61,654 bases of DNA, from NCBI GenBank assembly GCA_029560455.1, contig JAKQKW010000423.1, forward strand, positions 1-61,654, read 5' to 3'. The translations under genes were made by a program, and so were the position numbers. The stretch's first letter is position 1, and each line of letters opens with the position of its first letter. Positions 36,089 to 44,825 of the stretch are shown piece by piece. The DNA is from Candidatus Rifleibacteriota bacterium. Its GTDB lineage: Bacteria; Riflebacteria; Ozemobacteria; Ozemobacterales; Ozemobacteraceae. Under the pieces are notes generated by a model, which was not told where the DNA came from, made no database searches, and was given only the letters and a program-made list of their open reading frames with translations.

Positions 36089-36699
36089 GTTACAGGAAAT
36101 TGCCTGCCGCCGCAGCTTTCAGTATGATCGAGGTTCTCGTGGCAATGACAATCATGGTCATTATTTCCGGCGGTATTTACTCGGTTCTTTCTTCCACCAG
36201 AAATGTTGCTGAGCTTGCTCAGGCCAAAGAAGAAGCCAAGGGGGCCGCTGAAATCGTTCTGAAGCATATGCAGCACGATATTGCAATTTCTCAGGCCAAG
36301 GTCGACAAAATGAACCTTGAAGATGGCAAGCCTAAAGTAACCCCGTCTCTTGTGGCTGGTGGCAGTAATGTCAGTATGATGGTGCCGAAAGTCGAAAATG
36401 CCGATGCCATGGATGATGATTATGTCGAAGTTGCCTACTCATTGACCGGCAGTAAGCTGTATCGTAAGGATGACCGTAACGGCACAACCAGACTGTTGAG
36501 CAGCAATGTCAGCAAACTCGATGTTTTTATGCTCAGTGACGACCAGGTTTCGGTCGAAATCGAAACTTCGGTTCTGCCGCCGGGCCAGAAAGAGCCGGTT
36601 AAACACAACCAGAAGGTTCTGGTGACCATAAGAGAAGCGGTCGCCAACTACTCTGACAAGCGCTGGCTGACTTCTGAAGAAGCGGCAACAGATTACTGA
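36085..36699 (+). CDS. PilW/GspJ-like pseudopilin
   Basis: 204 residues. The prepilin motif AFSMIEVLVAMTIMVIISGG begins near residue 11, again with alanine before the cut and Glu at +5. The rest is a beta-rich head (TGSKLYRKDDRNGTTRLLSSNVSKLDVFML) with the PilW/GspJ strand pattern. Starts inside the stop of the PilV-like gene (ATGA), so the pair is translationally coupled. Last gene of the run; no strong terminator is seen after it. Confidence 0.85.
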   Translation: MSYRKLPAAAAFSMIEVLVAMTIMVIISGGIYSVLSSTRNVAELAQAKEEAKGAAEIVLKHMQHDIAISQAKVDKMNLEDGKPKVTPSLVAGGSNVSMMVPKVENADAMDDDYVEVAYSLTGSKLYRKDDRNGTTRLLSSNVSKLDVFMLSDDQVSVEIETSVLPPGQKEPVKHNQKVLVTIREAVANYSDKRWLTSEEAATDY

Positions 36700-37221
36700 T
36701 TCAGATTTTCCCAACCAAGAATCCTGCTGTCTGCATTTTGCCAGCCTCAAAGTGTCTTTATCTCAGTCTTTATTGCAATCTCCAGGGATATTTTCCCAGA
36801 GAAGCCTGCGGTTTTTCTTCATCCCGGTACCGGTGAAAACCGGACACAATAATTGCTGGAGAAAAAGCAGCCAGGTGGTTGTGTGTTACTGAATCAGCTT
36901 ATAGTGAAGCAATCACACAATCAAAAAGTAATTCCCCAAAAAATAACTGGGCCGGCAAAGCGGTTCAGCTTTGTTTTTATTGCAGAATTTATATCTGGTT
37001 TGAAATGGCCTTTTGACGCGTTGAGAGCTGTAACTTCCCATCATTAACCGTGTTTGAAATATTATATCAGCTTCTCTCTCATGAATGCCATTGGTCTTCA
37101 CAAATACCAGGGTAAACGCAAACTTAATTAACTCTAGACGCTGCTTTCGGCAGGTCAGGCGATTGCATAAAAGCATTCTTGATTCGGCTAAAATCTTTTT
37201 TCGTGTTGTTGGCAATAAAAA
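36700..37221. other. Long intergenic region after the pilin-like operon
   Basis: About 520 bases between convergent genes. It contains scattered short frames on both strands, but none has a Shine-Dalgarno site, a recognisable protein pattern or a neighbour that would support it. No tRNA, riboswitch or repeat was found. It may be decayed coding sequence or untranslated tail. Confidence 0.45.
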
Positions 37222-37247
37222 ACTCCCCCAGGTTTCCCTGGGGGAGT
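37222..37247 (-). terminator. Intrinsic terminator of the glycine-zipper protein gene
   Basis: A perfect 11-bp stem ACTCCCCCAGG / CCTGGGGGAGT with a four-base loop lies 22 bases after the stop and is followed in minus-strand RNA by TTTTTTATTG. Confidence 0.92.
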
Positions 37248-37268
37248 CTGCTTTAATCTATTGCTAGA

Positions 37269-39086
37269 TTATTTGCCAGCCTGGGCTTTGAGAGTTTCGA
37301 ATTCAGCCTTGGCTTTGTTCATTTCCTGGGCAACCTTCATGGCATCAGCCTGGCGACCCTGGGTGAGCATTTCGTTATACAGTTTGTAGAGTTCTTTGTA
37401 TTTGGCTTCAGCAAGCTGAACTTCTGAAGAGTAGGTGCCCATTGCGGCATCGCCTGAGATTGCGATTTCGGGTGACTGAGCACCGGAAACCGGGATTTCG
37501 AGGCCAGTGTTGCCAGCGACTGAACCGATGGTTACAGGACCGGAGACCTGAGAACCAGCAGCGGCGCCACCAAACGGATTAGAACCCACGGGCATACCGA
37601 TCGAACCGTAGCTTGTGCCACCCTTGCCGAACAGACCGGCAAGTTTCTTGGCAGCCCAGTTACCCAGCATACCACCGGCGATACCGCCAATGATGGTGCC
37701 GAACGGGGGGAAGATCATTGAACCGAGCATTGCGCCTGCGGTTGAACCAACGGTCTGACCGGCTACGCCGACCCAGTCAATCTGCTTGAAGGCTTCTTTG
37801 ATTGAGAAACGGCCATTTTTGAGATCACCGGCGAGGTAAGCGCCTACTGAACCACCGACGATCGAGCCGAAGGTCGGAGCAAGGGCAGAGAGAACGCCGC
37901 CGACAACCGGAACGGCTGACAGGAAGGGCACGAAGAATGAACCGGCAGCTGCGCCAGTTACAGAACCTACAACGCCACCGGCGAATTCAGCTGAAACAAC
38001 GGTCTTAACCGCTTTTTTCAGGCTGGGCTTTTCACCGCGCATCATCTGAGTGGCCAGGTCAACACCAACGGTGATACCGGCGGTCATCAGAATGTTTTTG
38101 GCGCTGAAACCTGATTTCAGGCTGTCTTTTACGTTCTGAACGCCCTGACCAGTCATTTCTTTACCAGCTTCGTAACCAGATTTGAACTTGGTGCTGGTGG
38201 TTTCTTTCATCTTTGAAAGGAAGCCGGGTTTTTTGTCGCCTTCAGCGACTTTGCCGGTATCCTGAGAAGCCTGACCTGCCTGTGAGGCATCCTGAGAAGC
38301 CTGGGTGCCCTGAGTGGCGTCACCAGACTGGCTGGTCTGTGAAGACTGACCGCTCTGTGAAGCATCCTGGGAGGCCTGGGTGCCCTGAGAAGCGTCGCCT
38401 GACTGATTGCTCTGTGAACTCTGAGAAGACTGGCCGCTCTGAGAGGCATCTGAGGAGGTGCTGCCACCCTTAACTTCTACGGGTTTCTTGCTGAACAGGT
38501 TAGAGATTTTGTCTTTGGCGCTCTTGAGCAGATTGCCAATTTTGCTGCCGGTTGAAGAAACGGCATCGCCCACTTTGCCGGCGCCAGTTTTGACGCCTTC
38601 AACGGTATTGGTGCCGAATTCCTGGCCGCTTGATTTACCAGAGGTAAAGCTGTCTTTGATCTTTGAACCGTAAGAGTTCAGTTCGTTTTTAACCCAGCTG
38701 CCTTCACTGCCTTTAGCGCCGCCCTTGGCGCCGCTAATTGCTGCTGAAGTGTCGGCATTGGCGATGGAGGCCTGACCAGCCTGAGCGGCGGTACCAGCCT
38801 GGGCGGCGGTAGCGGCTGAACCAGCGTTGCCACCGAATACCAGGTTCATATACTGGCTCATTTCGAGAGCCATCGGCTGACCATCAACGTAGCGAACGTT
38901 GTAGTGTGTAGTCATGGGGCCCTGTTTTACAGTTACCCACTGACCGGGGGTCACGTTAACATTCTGCCCGCCAACGTTTACCTTGATAGCGCTGTACTCG
39001 GCCATCAACGGAGCTTCGCATACGAAGCTGGCGATCAGAACGATGCACAACAGTTTACTGAGAACCTTAATAGTGCTGTTCCTCAT
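37269..39086 (-). CDS. Exported repeat-rich protein with glycine-zipper region
   Basis: 605 residues, no family recognised. A signal peptide (about 1-29, cut near APLMA) is followed by a short beta domain (about 31-70), an Ala/Gln-rich stretch, then Ser/Gln-rich repeats (about 213-278). Next comes a long Gly/Ala-rich hydrophobic segment (about 335-510) with many GxxxG spacings, as in glycine-zipper proteins. A helical tail rich in Lys/Glu/Ala ends the protein (about 550-605). Composition differs sharply from neighbours. The start has AGGAG eight bases upstream. A TATAAT promoter about 130 bases before the start and a strong terminator show a self-contained transcription unit. Likely a surface, envelope or secreted structural protein; this is inference from layout. 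Confidence 0.8.
   Translation of the reverse strand: MRNSTIKVLSKLLCIVLIASFVCEAPLMAEYSAIKVNVGGQNVNVTPGQWVTVKQGPMTTHYNVRYVDGQPMALEMSQYMNLVFGGNAGSAATAAQAGTAAQAGQASIANADTSAAISGAKGGAKGSEGSWVKNELNSYGSKIKDSFTSGKSSGQEFGTNTVEGVKTGAGKVGDAVSSTGSKIGNLLKSAKDKISNLFSKKPVEVKGGSTSSDASQSGQSSQSSQSNQSGDASQGTQASQDASQSGQSSQTSQSGDATQGTQASQDASQAGQASQDTGKVAEGDKKPGFLSKMKETTSTKFKSGYEAGKEMTGQGVQNVKDSLKSGFSAKNILMTAGITVGVDLATQMMRGEKPSLKKAVKTVVSAEFAGGVVGSVTGAAAGSFFVPFLSAVPVVGGVLSALAPTFGSIVGGSVGAYLAGDLKNGRFSIKEAFKQIDWVGVAGQTVGSTAGAMLGSMIFPPFGTIIGGIAGGMLGNWAAKKLAGLFGKGGTSYGSIGMPVGSNPFGGAAAGSQVSGPVTIGSVAGNTGLEIPVSGAQSPEIAISGDAAMGTYSSEVQLAEAKYKELYKLYNEMLTQGRQADAMKVAQEMNKAKAEFETLKAQAGK
38253..38450 (-). repeat. In-gene Ser/Gln/Gly repeat array
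   Basis: Codes for two near-identical units of about 25-28 residues (DASQSGQSSQ..., then SGDA-QGTQASQ) and a partial third (DASQAGQASQ). The nucleotide sequence repeats as well as the protein, which suggests recent slippage or recombination. It lies within the exported glycine-zipper protein. Confidence 0.8.
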
Positions 39087-39210
39087 ACGTCATACTCCTG
39101 AATCATTTGGATTACCCGAGAGAAAAAACCCGATAAACCCGATTCACCAGCACGAACCTACCCGTAAGTGCTTGTAAATCATTTTTTTAAGGGTGTACCC
39201 ATCACCCTTG
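39087..39210 (-). promoter_or_regulatory. Structured 5' leader of the glycine-zipper gene
   Basis: The predicted leader of about 124 bases has a 7-bp hairpin near its 5' end (AAGGGTG / CACCCTT), a second stem AGCAC / GTGCT, and several GGGT/GGTT repeats before the AGGAG site. It does not match a riboswitch class I know. Function is unknown. Confidence 0.3.
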
Positions 39211-39216
39211 CATTCA

Positions 39217-39244
39217 ATTATAACAGAGCTTTGCAAAACCGCAA
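39217..39244 (-). promoter_or_regulatory. Promoter of the glycine-zipper gene
   Basis: On the minus strand TTGCGG (39239-39244) and a perfect TATAAT (39217-39222) are 16 bases apart. Confidence 0.75.
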
Positions 39245-39282
39245 GACTCGTAACAAAAAAAAACAGCCTGGTGGTAAGAAAA

Positions 39283-39306
39283 ACTGCCCCGGTTACCCGG
39301 GGCAGT
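39283..39306 (-). terminator. Intrinsic terminator of gdhA
   Basis: A perfect 10-bp stem ACTGCCCCGG / CCGGGGCAGT with a four-base loop directly follows the gdhA stop and runs into TTTTTCTTACC in minus-strand RNA. Confidence 0.92.
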
Positions 39307-39322
39307 CGATCAGTTCAGAGGC

Positions 39323-40657
39323 TTATACAACGCCCTGTTCAAGCATTGCAGTCGCGACTTTCATGAAGCCGGCAACGTTGGCGCCCTTGATATAGTTGAG
39401 TTTCTTGCCTTCCATGCCATGTTTAACACATGCTTCATGGATAGAGGTCATGATCTGTTTCAGTTTGGCGTCAACTTCTTCAGCTGTCCAGTTGAGGCGT
39501 CCGCTGTTCTGTGACATTTCAAGACCTGAAACGGCAACGCCGCCCGCGTTAACAGCTTTGCCCGGGGCAAAGAGGATCTTGTCAGCAGCGAGTTTAGCTG
39601 CTTCGGCGGTGCAGCCCATGTTGGAAACTTCGAGGAGAAGCTTGCAGCCATTTTTAATCAGTGCTTTGACATCGTCTTCATTGCATTCGTTCTGGGTAGC
39701 GCAGAGCATGGCAACGTCACATTTGACGCCCCAGGGTTTCTGGCCCTTGAAGAACTTGGCATTTTTGTATTTTTTGACATAGTCTTCAGCCTGGTCATTG
39801 CATGAAGCACGCATTTCGAGCAGGTATTCGACTTTTTCTTCGTTGAAGCCTTCTTCGTCAAGGACATAGCCATCAGGGCCGCTGATGGTGATGACTTTGG
39901 CGCCAAGTTCAACCAGTTTCTTGATGGTGCCCCAGGTTACGTTGCCGAAGCCGGAAGTAGCAACCACTTTGCCTTTGAAGGTTTCTTTGTTGCGTTTCAG
40001 CATTTCGATGCCAAAATATACTGCGCCAAAGCCGGTGGCTTCTGGTCTGATGAGGCTGCCGCCCCAGGTTGCGCCCTTGCCGGTGAGAACGCCGGTGAAT
40101 TCATTTTTCAGGCGTTTATACTGGCCGAACATATAGCCGATTTCGCGGGCACCAACGCCGATGTCACCGGCGGGAACGTCTGTGTCAGCGGTGATATGGC
40201 GGAAAAGTTCAGTCATGAAAGACTGGCAGAATCTCATGATTTCGTTGTCTGATCTGCCCTTCGGGTTGAAGTCTGAGCCGCCTTTGCCGCCGCCCATAGG
40301 CAGGGTGGTCAGGGCGTTTTTGAACATCTGTTCGAAGCCCAGGAATTTGAGGATCGAAAGGTTGACGCTGGGGTGGAAGCGTATCCCACCTTTGTAGGGA
40401 CCAATAGCGCTGTTGAACTGCACGCGATAACCGCGGTTAACCTGAACTTCGCCTTTGTCATCAACCCAGGGAACTCTAAAAGAGATGACGCGTTCGGGCT
40501 CTACGATTCTCTCAAGAATCTTGGCCTTAACCATGCGGGGGTTCTTGTGGTATTCTTCCCAGATGGTTTCTACGACTTCGTGAACGGCCTGATGAAATTC
40601 GGGTTCGTTCGGGTTTCTGGCTTTTACCATGTCCATGAATTCGGCGATGCTTTTCAT
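39323..40657 (-). CDS. gdhA: Glutamate dehydrogenase
   Basis: Makes glutamate from 2-oxoglutarate and ammonium with NAD(P)H. The 444-residue protein matches the hexameric bacterial GdhA type in length. Visible signatures: the glycine-rich substrate loop GGGKGGSDFNPKGRSD with its catalytic lysine, PAGDIGVGAREIGYMFGQYK, and the coenzyme fold ATSGFGNVTWGTIKKL. NADP use is likely for this subfamily but not provable here. I start at the ATG at 40657 because AAAGGAAAG precedes it; extra codons upstream to 40699 would cover the leader hairpin. Together with glnA (48683-50179) it gives both main routes for ammonium assimilation. Confidence 0.95.
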   Translation of the reverse strand: MKSIAEFMDMVKARNPNEPEFHQAVHEVVETIWEEYHKNPRMVKAKILERIVEPERVISFRVPWVDDKGEVQVNRGYRVQFNSAIGPYKGGIRFHPSVNLSILKFLGFEQMFKNALTTLPMGGGKGGSDFNPKGRSDNEIMRFCQSFMTELFRHITADTDVPAGDIGVGAREIGYMFGQYKRLKNEFTGVLTGKGATWGGSLIRPEATGFGAVYFGIEMLKRNKETFKGKVVATSGFGNVTWGTIKKLVELGAKVITISGPDGYVLDEEGFNEEKVEYLLEMRASCNDQAEDYVKKYKNAKFFKGQKPWGVKCDVAMLCATQNECNEDDVKALIKNGCKLLLEVSNMGCTAEAAKLAADKILFAPGKAVNAGGVAVSGLEMSQNSGRLNWTAEEVDAKLKQIMTSIHEACVKHGMEGKKLNYIKGANVAGFMKVATAMLEQGVV

Positions 40658-40697
40658 TACTTCACTTTCCTTTCGATGCGACCTGATATTATGATGC

Positions 40698-40713
40698 AAC
40701 CCCTTGCGGGGTT
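40698..40713 (-). promoter_or_regulatory. GNRA-capped hairpin in the gdhA leader
   Basis: AACCCC and GGGGTT pair around a GCAA tetraloop (as read in minus-strand RNA), about 40 bases before the gdhA start. A very similar CCCC-GCGA-GGGG hairpin occurs in the infC leader. Role unknown; it may protect the 5' end. Confidence 0.35.
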
Positions 40714-40722
40714 AACAGGGCC

Positions 40723-40751
40723 AAAATAGCACTTAATTCCAAACTTCTCAA
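40723..40751 (-). promoter_or_regulatory. Candidate promoter of gdhA
   Basis: On the minus strand TTGAGA (40746-40751) and TATTTT (40723-40728) are 17 bases apart, about 65-95 bases before the ATG. Confidence 0.45.
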
Positions 40752-40792
40752 TACTTTGTTTAAAAATTCTCAAAGTATTCTGAAAAAACAGG

Positions 40793-41743
40793 TTAATCTC
40801 GGCTGCTGGCGCGCGTTAAGAGCCGCTGAGCCATCGCTGCCGCCGGTTGCTGAAAAATCATGGCAATCAGAATCGGAATGCTTGCCTCAACCGGAAAATG
40901 CCCGAGAGCGATAACCAACCCGGCGCTGGTATTGCGGATGCCGGCGCAGAATACACAGGATCGCATCACACTGTCTTTGAACGAAAAAAGTCTGGCAAGG
41001 GCCTGGCCGCTGATAAAGCCAAAAATTACCATGCCCAGCGACAGCGGAAAAAGTATCGGGATTTTTTTGATCATTTCTGTCGCCGCACTTTGTGCCGCCG
41101 CCGTGTTTATCATGATTACTGCGCACATACAGAAAAATGAGACTGGCCCCAGAAGGCCGATGTATTTCTTATGAAAGCTGCCTTTGCTGATATCATGGGT
41201 GGTCAGACCAAGAACAGAAGGAATTACAATCATCTTGAACAGGCTGGCAATCATGGCAGTGTAGGCTATTTCAATCTTCCGGCCGGCAAAAAGCATCATA
41301 ACCACGGTTACGACCAGCGGACTGAGAAGGGTGTCGATGGTTGCCGAGGTAAGCGAGAGAGCCACATCGCCTTTTCCCAGGCCTGTCCAGATGACGGCGG
41401 TGATGCCGACCGGAAGGGCCGCCGCCAGAACAAAACCTGCGATTAATTCCGGGTGGCCCGCGAGAGTGAATTCGGCGAGCAGGTTGGCGGTAAATGGCGT
41501 CAGAAGATGCTGCAGAATAACGATGACAATCAGTGCCATGGGTTTGCGAAAAATTTGCCCAAGGTCGCTCCAGCTGGTTTTGAGGGCGGTTACAAAAGTC
41601 ATGAAGCCGAACATCGGTGCAACGAGAACCCGCAGCGGGTCGAGGGCCGAACCGGCCAGCCAGCCAATGGCCATGGCCGCAAGCATGAAAAAAATCATGC
41701 GTGAATTGAGATAATCGTAAAGGATTTCGCCGCGGGGTCGCAT
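40793..41743 (-). CDS. Bile acid:sodium symporter (BASS) family transporter
   Basis: 316-residue membrane protein with nine or ten hydrophobic helices. The two inverted-repeat halves with conserved polar crossover motifs are visible: GFVLAAALPVGITAVIWTGLGKGDVALSLTSAT and CVFCAGIRNTSAGLVIAL. This matches bacterial ASBT/YocS-like proteins, which import organic anions or precursors with Na+; true bile acid transport is not implied. It sits upstream of gdhA on the same strand with a 135-base gap that contains a promoter candidate for gdhA. Confidence 0.8.
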   Translation of the reverse strand: MRPRGEILYDYLNSRMIFFMLAAMAIGWLAGSALDPLRVLVAPMFGFMTFVTALKTSWSDLGQIFRKPMALIVIVILQHLLTPFTANLLAEFTLAGHPELIAGFVLAAALPVGITAVIWTGLGKGDVALSLTSATIDTLLSPLVVTVVMMLFAGRKIEIAYTAMIASLFKMIVIPSVLGLTTHDISKGSFHKKYIGLLGPVSFFCMCAVIMINTAAAQSAATEMIKKIPILFPLSLGMVIFGFISGQALARLFSFKDSVMRSCVFCAGIRNTSAGLVIALGHFPVEASIPILIAMIFQQPAAAMAQRLLTRASSRD

Positions 41744-41795
41744 TGTCTGGTGCCTGACTTTTTATCTGTTTATGACTGGAGCTGCTTCAGATTGG

Positions 41796-43187
41796 TTAAA
41801 GGTTGCGGAGCCATTCCTCGTATTCTTCCTGGAAATCTGCCATGCCTTTGCCGGTTCCTTCGGTCATGGCTTCATCCAGGCTTTTTCCGCGTCCGAGGGC
41901 TGATAATACGCTGTCGATACTCTGTTCTCCGTAAAAATCGGCCATGCAGCGTACCGCCAGGTATGAGGCGATATAGCCCCTGGCTATTTCATTGTTTGAT
42001 GAGCCGCCAATAAGTGACGGAACCTGGTTCAGGTCTACGAAGTTGCGTTTTTCGACAAATTCTTTCTGCATTAAATGCTCGAAGTCAGGCCGTATGGTTT
42101 CTGGTGAGCCATAGGAAGCATTGAATTCCTGATACTGAGCGATGCCTTCATTGAGCCAGAGGGGACAACGGTTGCTGGTCTTGAGATGAACGATGGTGTG
42201 AGTGAATTCGTGCGCCAGAAGCCCCTTGACGTATTCAGGACTCTTATAGCCTGAGCGCAGGGGCACCATTATCTGAATACCCTGTGCCGAACCGGCTGAC
42301 CACTCTCTGCTGACTTTATAATACTCTTCGGTAAGGAAAAAGATGATATTTATCTTTACTTCGGGCTGGAAGTTCAGCGAGTCTGTGACCTGGTGAAATA
42401 TTTCTTCGAGCATTTCAAAGGTGATGTCGCCGAGGTCCTGCTGCGAATTACCGGCGAAGTGAATGACAAAGCGCTGATCTTCTTCTTTGGTGGCTTCACT
42501 GGTCGAGGCCAGCAACTCTCTGGCCTGATTGATGGCGGCCTTTATTGAGGCGCGGTCTTTTTCTTCCTTTGCCAGCAGGAGTGCTTTTTCCCAGTATTCT
42601 ATGGCTTCTTCAAGATTTTTCAGCTCAAAATGGCATTTGCCGAGAGAATAAAGAATGAAGAGCGCATCCTGTTTGTCGTTAAGCACTTTTTCAAAATGGT
42701 TGACGGCTTTTTCATACTGCATCTGCTGCATCGCGGCAAGACCCATTCGTCCATGCAGTTGAATGTTGTCAGGTCTTGCATACGAAGCATTCTCATAATG
42801 CGTCATTGCACCTTCGTAATCGCCTTTGAAATAAAGAAGATCACCCCAGAGCGATTCAACGTAAAAATTGCCAGGCAACAGGTCTGATGCCTCAAGTATC
42901 AGATCTTCGTTGTCTTCGAATTTAAGATTTCGCTGCAGCGCCAGTTTTCGCAGAAGAAATGCGGCCAGGTCGGTTTTTGCCTGTAAATTGGCCGAAGGCT
43001 GGCGACCCAGCCGGCGCAGTTCTTCGATTCTCTCGTTGAGTCTGGCACTGACATCTGTGTAGCCTGCAAGCTCCTTGGCCAGTTCGGGGTCTTCGGGCTT
43101 GAGAAAGTCGTTGAAAAGAACAATCTGAGCCTGAAGCAGGCCGGTAAGGCAAAGCAGCAGTAATGCCGGGATAAATTTTCTGAGCAT
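41796..43187 (-). CDS. Exported TPR protein with peptidase MA-like metallopeptidase domain
   Basis: 463 residues. A signal peptide (1-20) precedes TPR repeats (about 95-220; GNFYVESLWGDLLYFKGDYEGAMTHYENA and following). The C-terminal domain (about 240-440) carries the zinc motif HEFTH near residue 326 and a downstream glutamate in WLNEGIAQY, the gluzincin pattern of the peptidase MA family. The active-site residues look intact. Probably a periplasmic or outer-face protease or chaperone-like factor. It lies downstream of the Fe-alcohol dehydrogenase on the same strand with an 88-base gap. Confidence 0.85.
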   Translation of the reverse strand: MLRKFIPALLLLCLTGLLQAQIVLFNDFLKPEDPELAKELAGYTDVSARLNERIEELRRLGRQPSANLQAKTDLAAFLLRKLALQRNLKFEDNEDLILEASDLLPGNFYVESLWGDLLYFKGDYEGAMTHYENASYARPDNIQLHGRMGLAAMQQMQYEKAVNHFEKVLNDKQDALFILYSLGKCHFELKNLEEAIEYWEKALLLAKEEKDRASIKAAINQARELLASTSEATKEEDQRFVIHFAGNSQQDLGDITFEMLEEIFHQVTDSLNFQPEVKINIIFFLTEEYYKVSREWSAGSAQGIQIMVPLRSGYKSPEYVKGLLAHEFTHTIVHLKTSNRCPLWLNEGIAQYQEFNASYGSPETIRPDFEHLMQKEFVEKRNFVDLNQVPSLIGGSSNNEIARGYIASYLAVRCMADFYGEQSIDSVLSALGRGKSLDEAMTEGTGKGMADFQEEYEEWLRNL

Positions 43188-43275
43188 CTGAATACCTCTA
43201 TGTCAAACTTTATCAGAAATTTTCTGGTTTGCCTATATCCGGGTCATCAGGACACAAAATTCAAAACGGTTTGCT

Positions 43276-44520
43276 TTACATGGCGCTGCAAAGTATCTCG
43301 AGTCTGTCTTCGAAAGAAAGTTCGACCGGGTTTGTCTTTGCCTGGCTTTTCGCCGCAATGCCTGCAAGATGATCGGTAGAAATTCCTGCGTCGCTCAATT
43401 TTCCAATTTTCAGCCTGCATGCCCAGTCTTCGATGATTTCGCAAAGTTTTTCCGGGTCAGAAGCCATATCCGGAAATGGTTTTTCCTGTATCCGGCCTGA
43501 AAGATGATTCATCCGGGCAACAATCTGGTGACCATTTTCAGAGGTTCTGGCGATCGCCAGATTTTTTCTGGTGGCGGGTGCCAGTAGAATGCCGCATATC
43601 AGACCATGGGGTATCGGAAAAGCGCCGCCGATGACTGAAGCAAATCCATGAACAATGCCGAGCCCTGCGTTTGCCAGCACGATGCCCGAGAGGAAAGATG
43701 CATGGCACATGGCTGCCCGCGCCTTTAGGAAACTGCCGAATTCTTTTTCAGCAAGAGCCGGTTCTTGAACTAATGCGCAGATTCTTTGTGCCGGAACAGA
43801 CAACGAACAGGATTCGACAATGTGAGAAGCCGCAAGCAGCAGGCCGTCAAGCGCAAGCGCATCGGTAAGCGGCGATGCCAGAGGGGAAAGAAATCCTTCG
43901 AATAGCTGAGTAAATGCGTCCATGCCACATGCCGCGGCAATGCCGGTCGGGCAGGGGAGCGTCAGAATCGGGTCAATTACGGCAAGATCCGGCACCAGCC
44001 CTTCGTGGCGCAGAGATTTTTTAAAACCGGCATGCGGAGAACAAAAACTCAGCACCGCGTTTTTTGTCGCTTCGCTGCCTGTTCCGGCAGTTGTCGGAAC
44101 CGCTATGAAAGGAAGTCGCGTGCCGTCGTGCTGAAGGTGCCCGACTCCTTCGAGGTAATCCTTGACAGATCCTGGCTTTCCGATCATTGCCGCGACTGCC
44201 TTGCCGGCATCGATTACGCTGCCACCACCTATGGCTATAACCACGTCGATCTGGCGGGGAGAAAATTCGCCGGCAATCTGGTCGACGCGTTCTGGAGACG
44301 GCTCACCGCCTACCTGACAGTGACAGACTTCTATGCCATGATCCTTGAAAGCCCGTAACAGAAAGTCGAGCATACCGGATTTCTGCAAAAAAGTGCCTCC
44401 GGTTACCAGCAGGGCGTTTTTGCCATAGACTGCTGCTTTAGCTGGCAACAGAGCCACTTTGCCGTTTCCAGAAATGACCGAGGGAGTGCGGGAGAAAGAA
44501 AAGCCCTGCATGATTACCAT
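43276..44520 (-). CDS. Iron-containing alcohol dehydrogenase
   Basis: 414-residue group III dehydrogenase that should interconvert an aldehyde and alcohol with NAD(P)H. The nucleotide-binding GGGSVID and PTTAGTGSEAT are present. Of the metal ligands, Asp is in CGMDAFTQLFE and two histidines in VHGFASVIGGAFPIPHG; the position usually held by His in MDALTH is Gln here, a variant also seen in related enzymes. The ATG overlaps the stop of the LsrG-like gene by seven bases, and another ATG lies three codons on. Substrate unknown; coupling with an LsrG-like enzyme suggests a small carbonyl compound. Confidence 0.88.
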   Translation of the reverse strand: MVIMQGFSFSRTPSVISGNGKVALLPAKAAVYGKNALLVTGGTFLQKSGMLDFLLRAFKDHGIEVCHCQVGGEPSPERVDQIAGEFSPRQIDVVIAIGGGSVIDAGKAVAAMIGKPGSVKDYLEGVGHLQHDGTRLPFIAVPTTAGTGSEATKNAVLSFCSPHAGFKKSLRHEGLVPDLAVIDPILTLPCPTGIAAACGMDAFTQLFEGFLSPLASPLTDALALDGLLLAASHIVESCSLSVPAQRICALVQEPALAEKEFGSFLKARAAMCHASFLSGIVLANAGLGIVHGFASVIGGAFPIPHGLICGILLAPATRKNLAIARTSENGHQIVARMNHLSGRIQEKPFPDMASDPEKLCEIIEDWACRLKIGKLSDAGISTDHLAGIAAKSQAKTNPVELSFEDRLEILCSAM

Positions 44521-44825
44521 TTGTCAGACTGAACGGGTGCCAGAACATTGAATCTGTTGCCCTGGCGTGGTGCGGCCATCCAGTTTGCCACAGTTTTACG
44601 CCATTTGAGATAGTGCGGGGTGTTCTTGTGTGCTGCCGCAGCTTCGTCAGACTCATATACTTCATAAAGCATGAACTCTTCATGATTATCTTTGCTCTGC
44701 AGAACATCAAATCTGAGATTGCCGGGCTCTTTGAGAGATTCGCGGTGGTTCTCCAGCGTCGCATCTATGAAAGAATCAATGAATTCTGGTTTAACCAGAA
44801 CTTTAACGCAGGTCAGATTAATCAT
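44514..44825 (-). CDS. LsrG-like antibiotic-biosynthesis-monooxygenase (ABM) fold protein
   Basis: 103 residues, one ABM domain. The segment [10 protein letters not shown], the [19 protein letters not shown] stretch, then [12 protein letters not shown] follow the pattern of E. coli LsrG, which processes phosphorylated autoinducer-2, and of YgiN-like quinol monooxygenases. Actual substrate cannot be assigned. Its ATG overlaps the end of the hybrid kinase gene by eight bases, and its stop overlaps the start of the alcohol dehydrogenase, so all three are translationally coupled. Confidence 0.85.
   Translation of the reverse strand: MINLTCVKVLVKPEFIDSFIDATLENHRESLKEPGNLRFDVLQSKDNHEEFMLYEVYESDEAAAAHKNTPHYLKWRKTVANWMAAPRQGNRFNVLAPVQSDKW

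Noticed and set aside
36853..37267. Short frames of 60-100 codons on both strands
   Set aside because: No ribosome site, no domain, no conserved neighbour; the last overlaps a terminator.
38253..38450. Possible CRISPR-like repeat array
   Set aside because: The repeats are in-frame codons of a Ser/Gln-rich protein without unique spacers.
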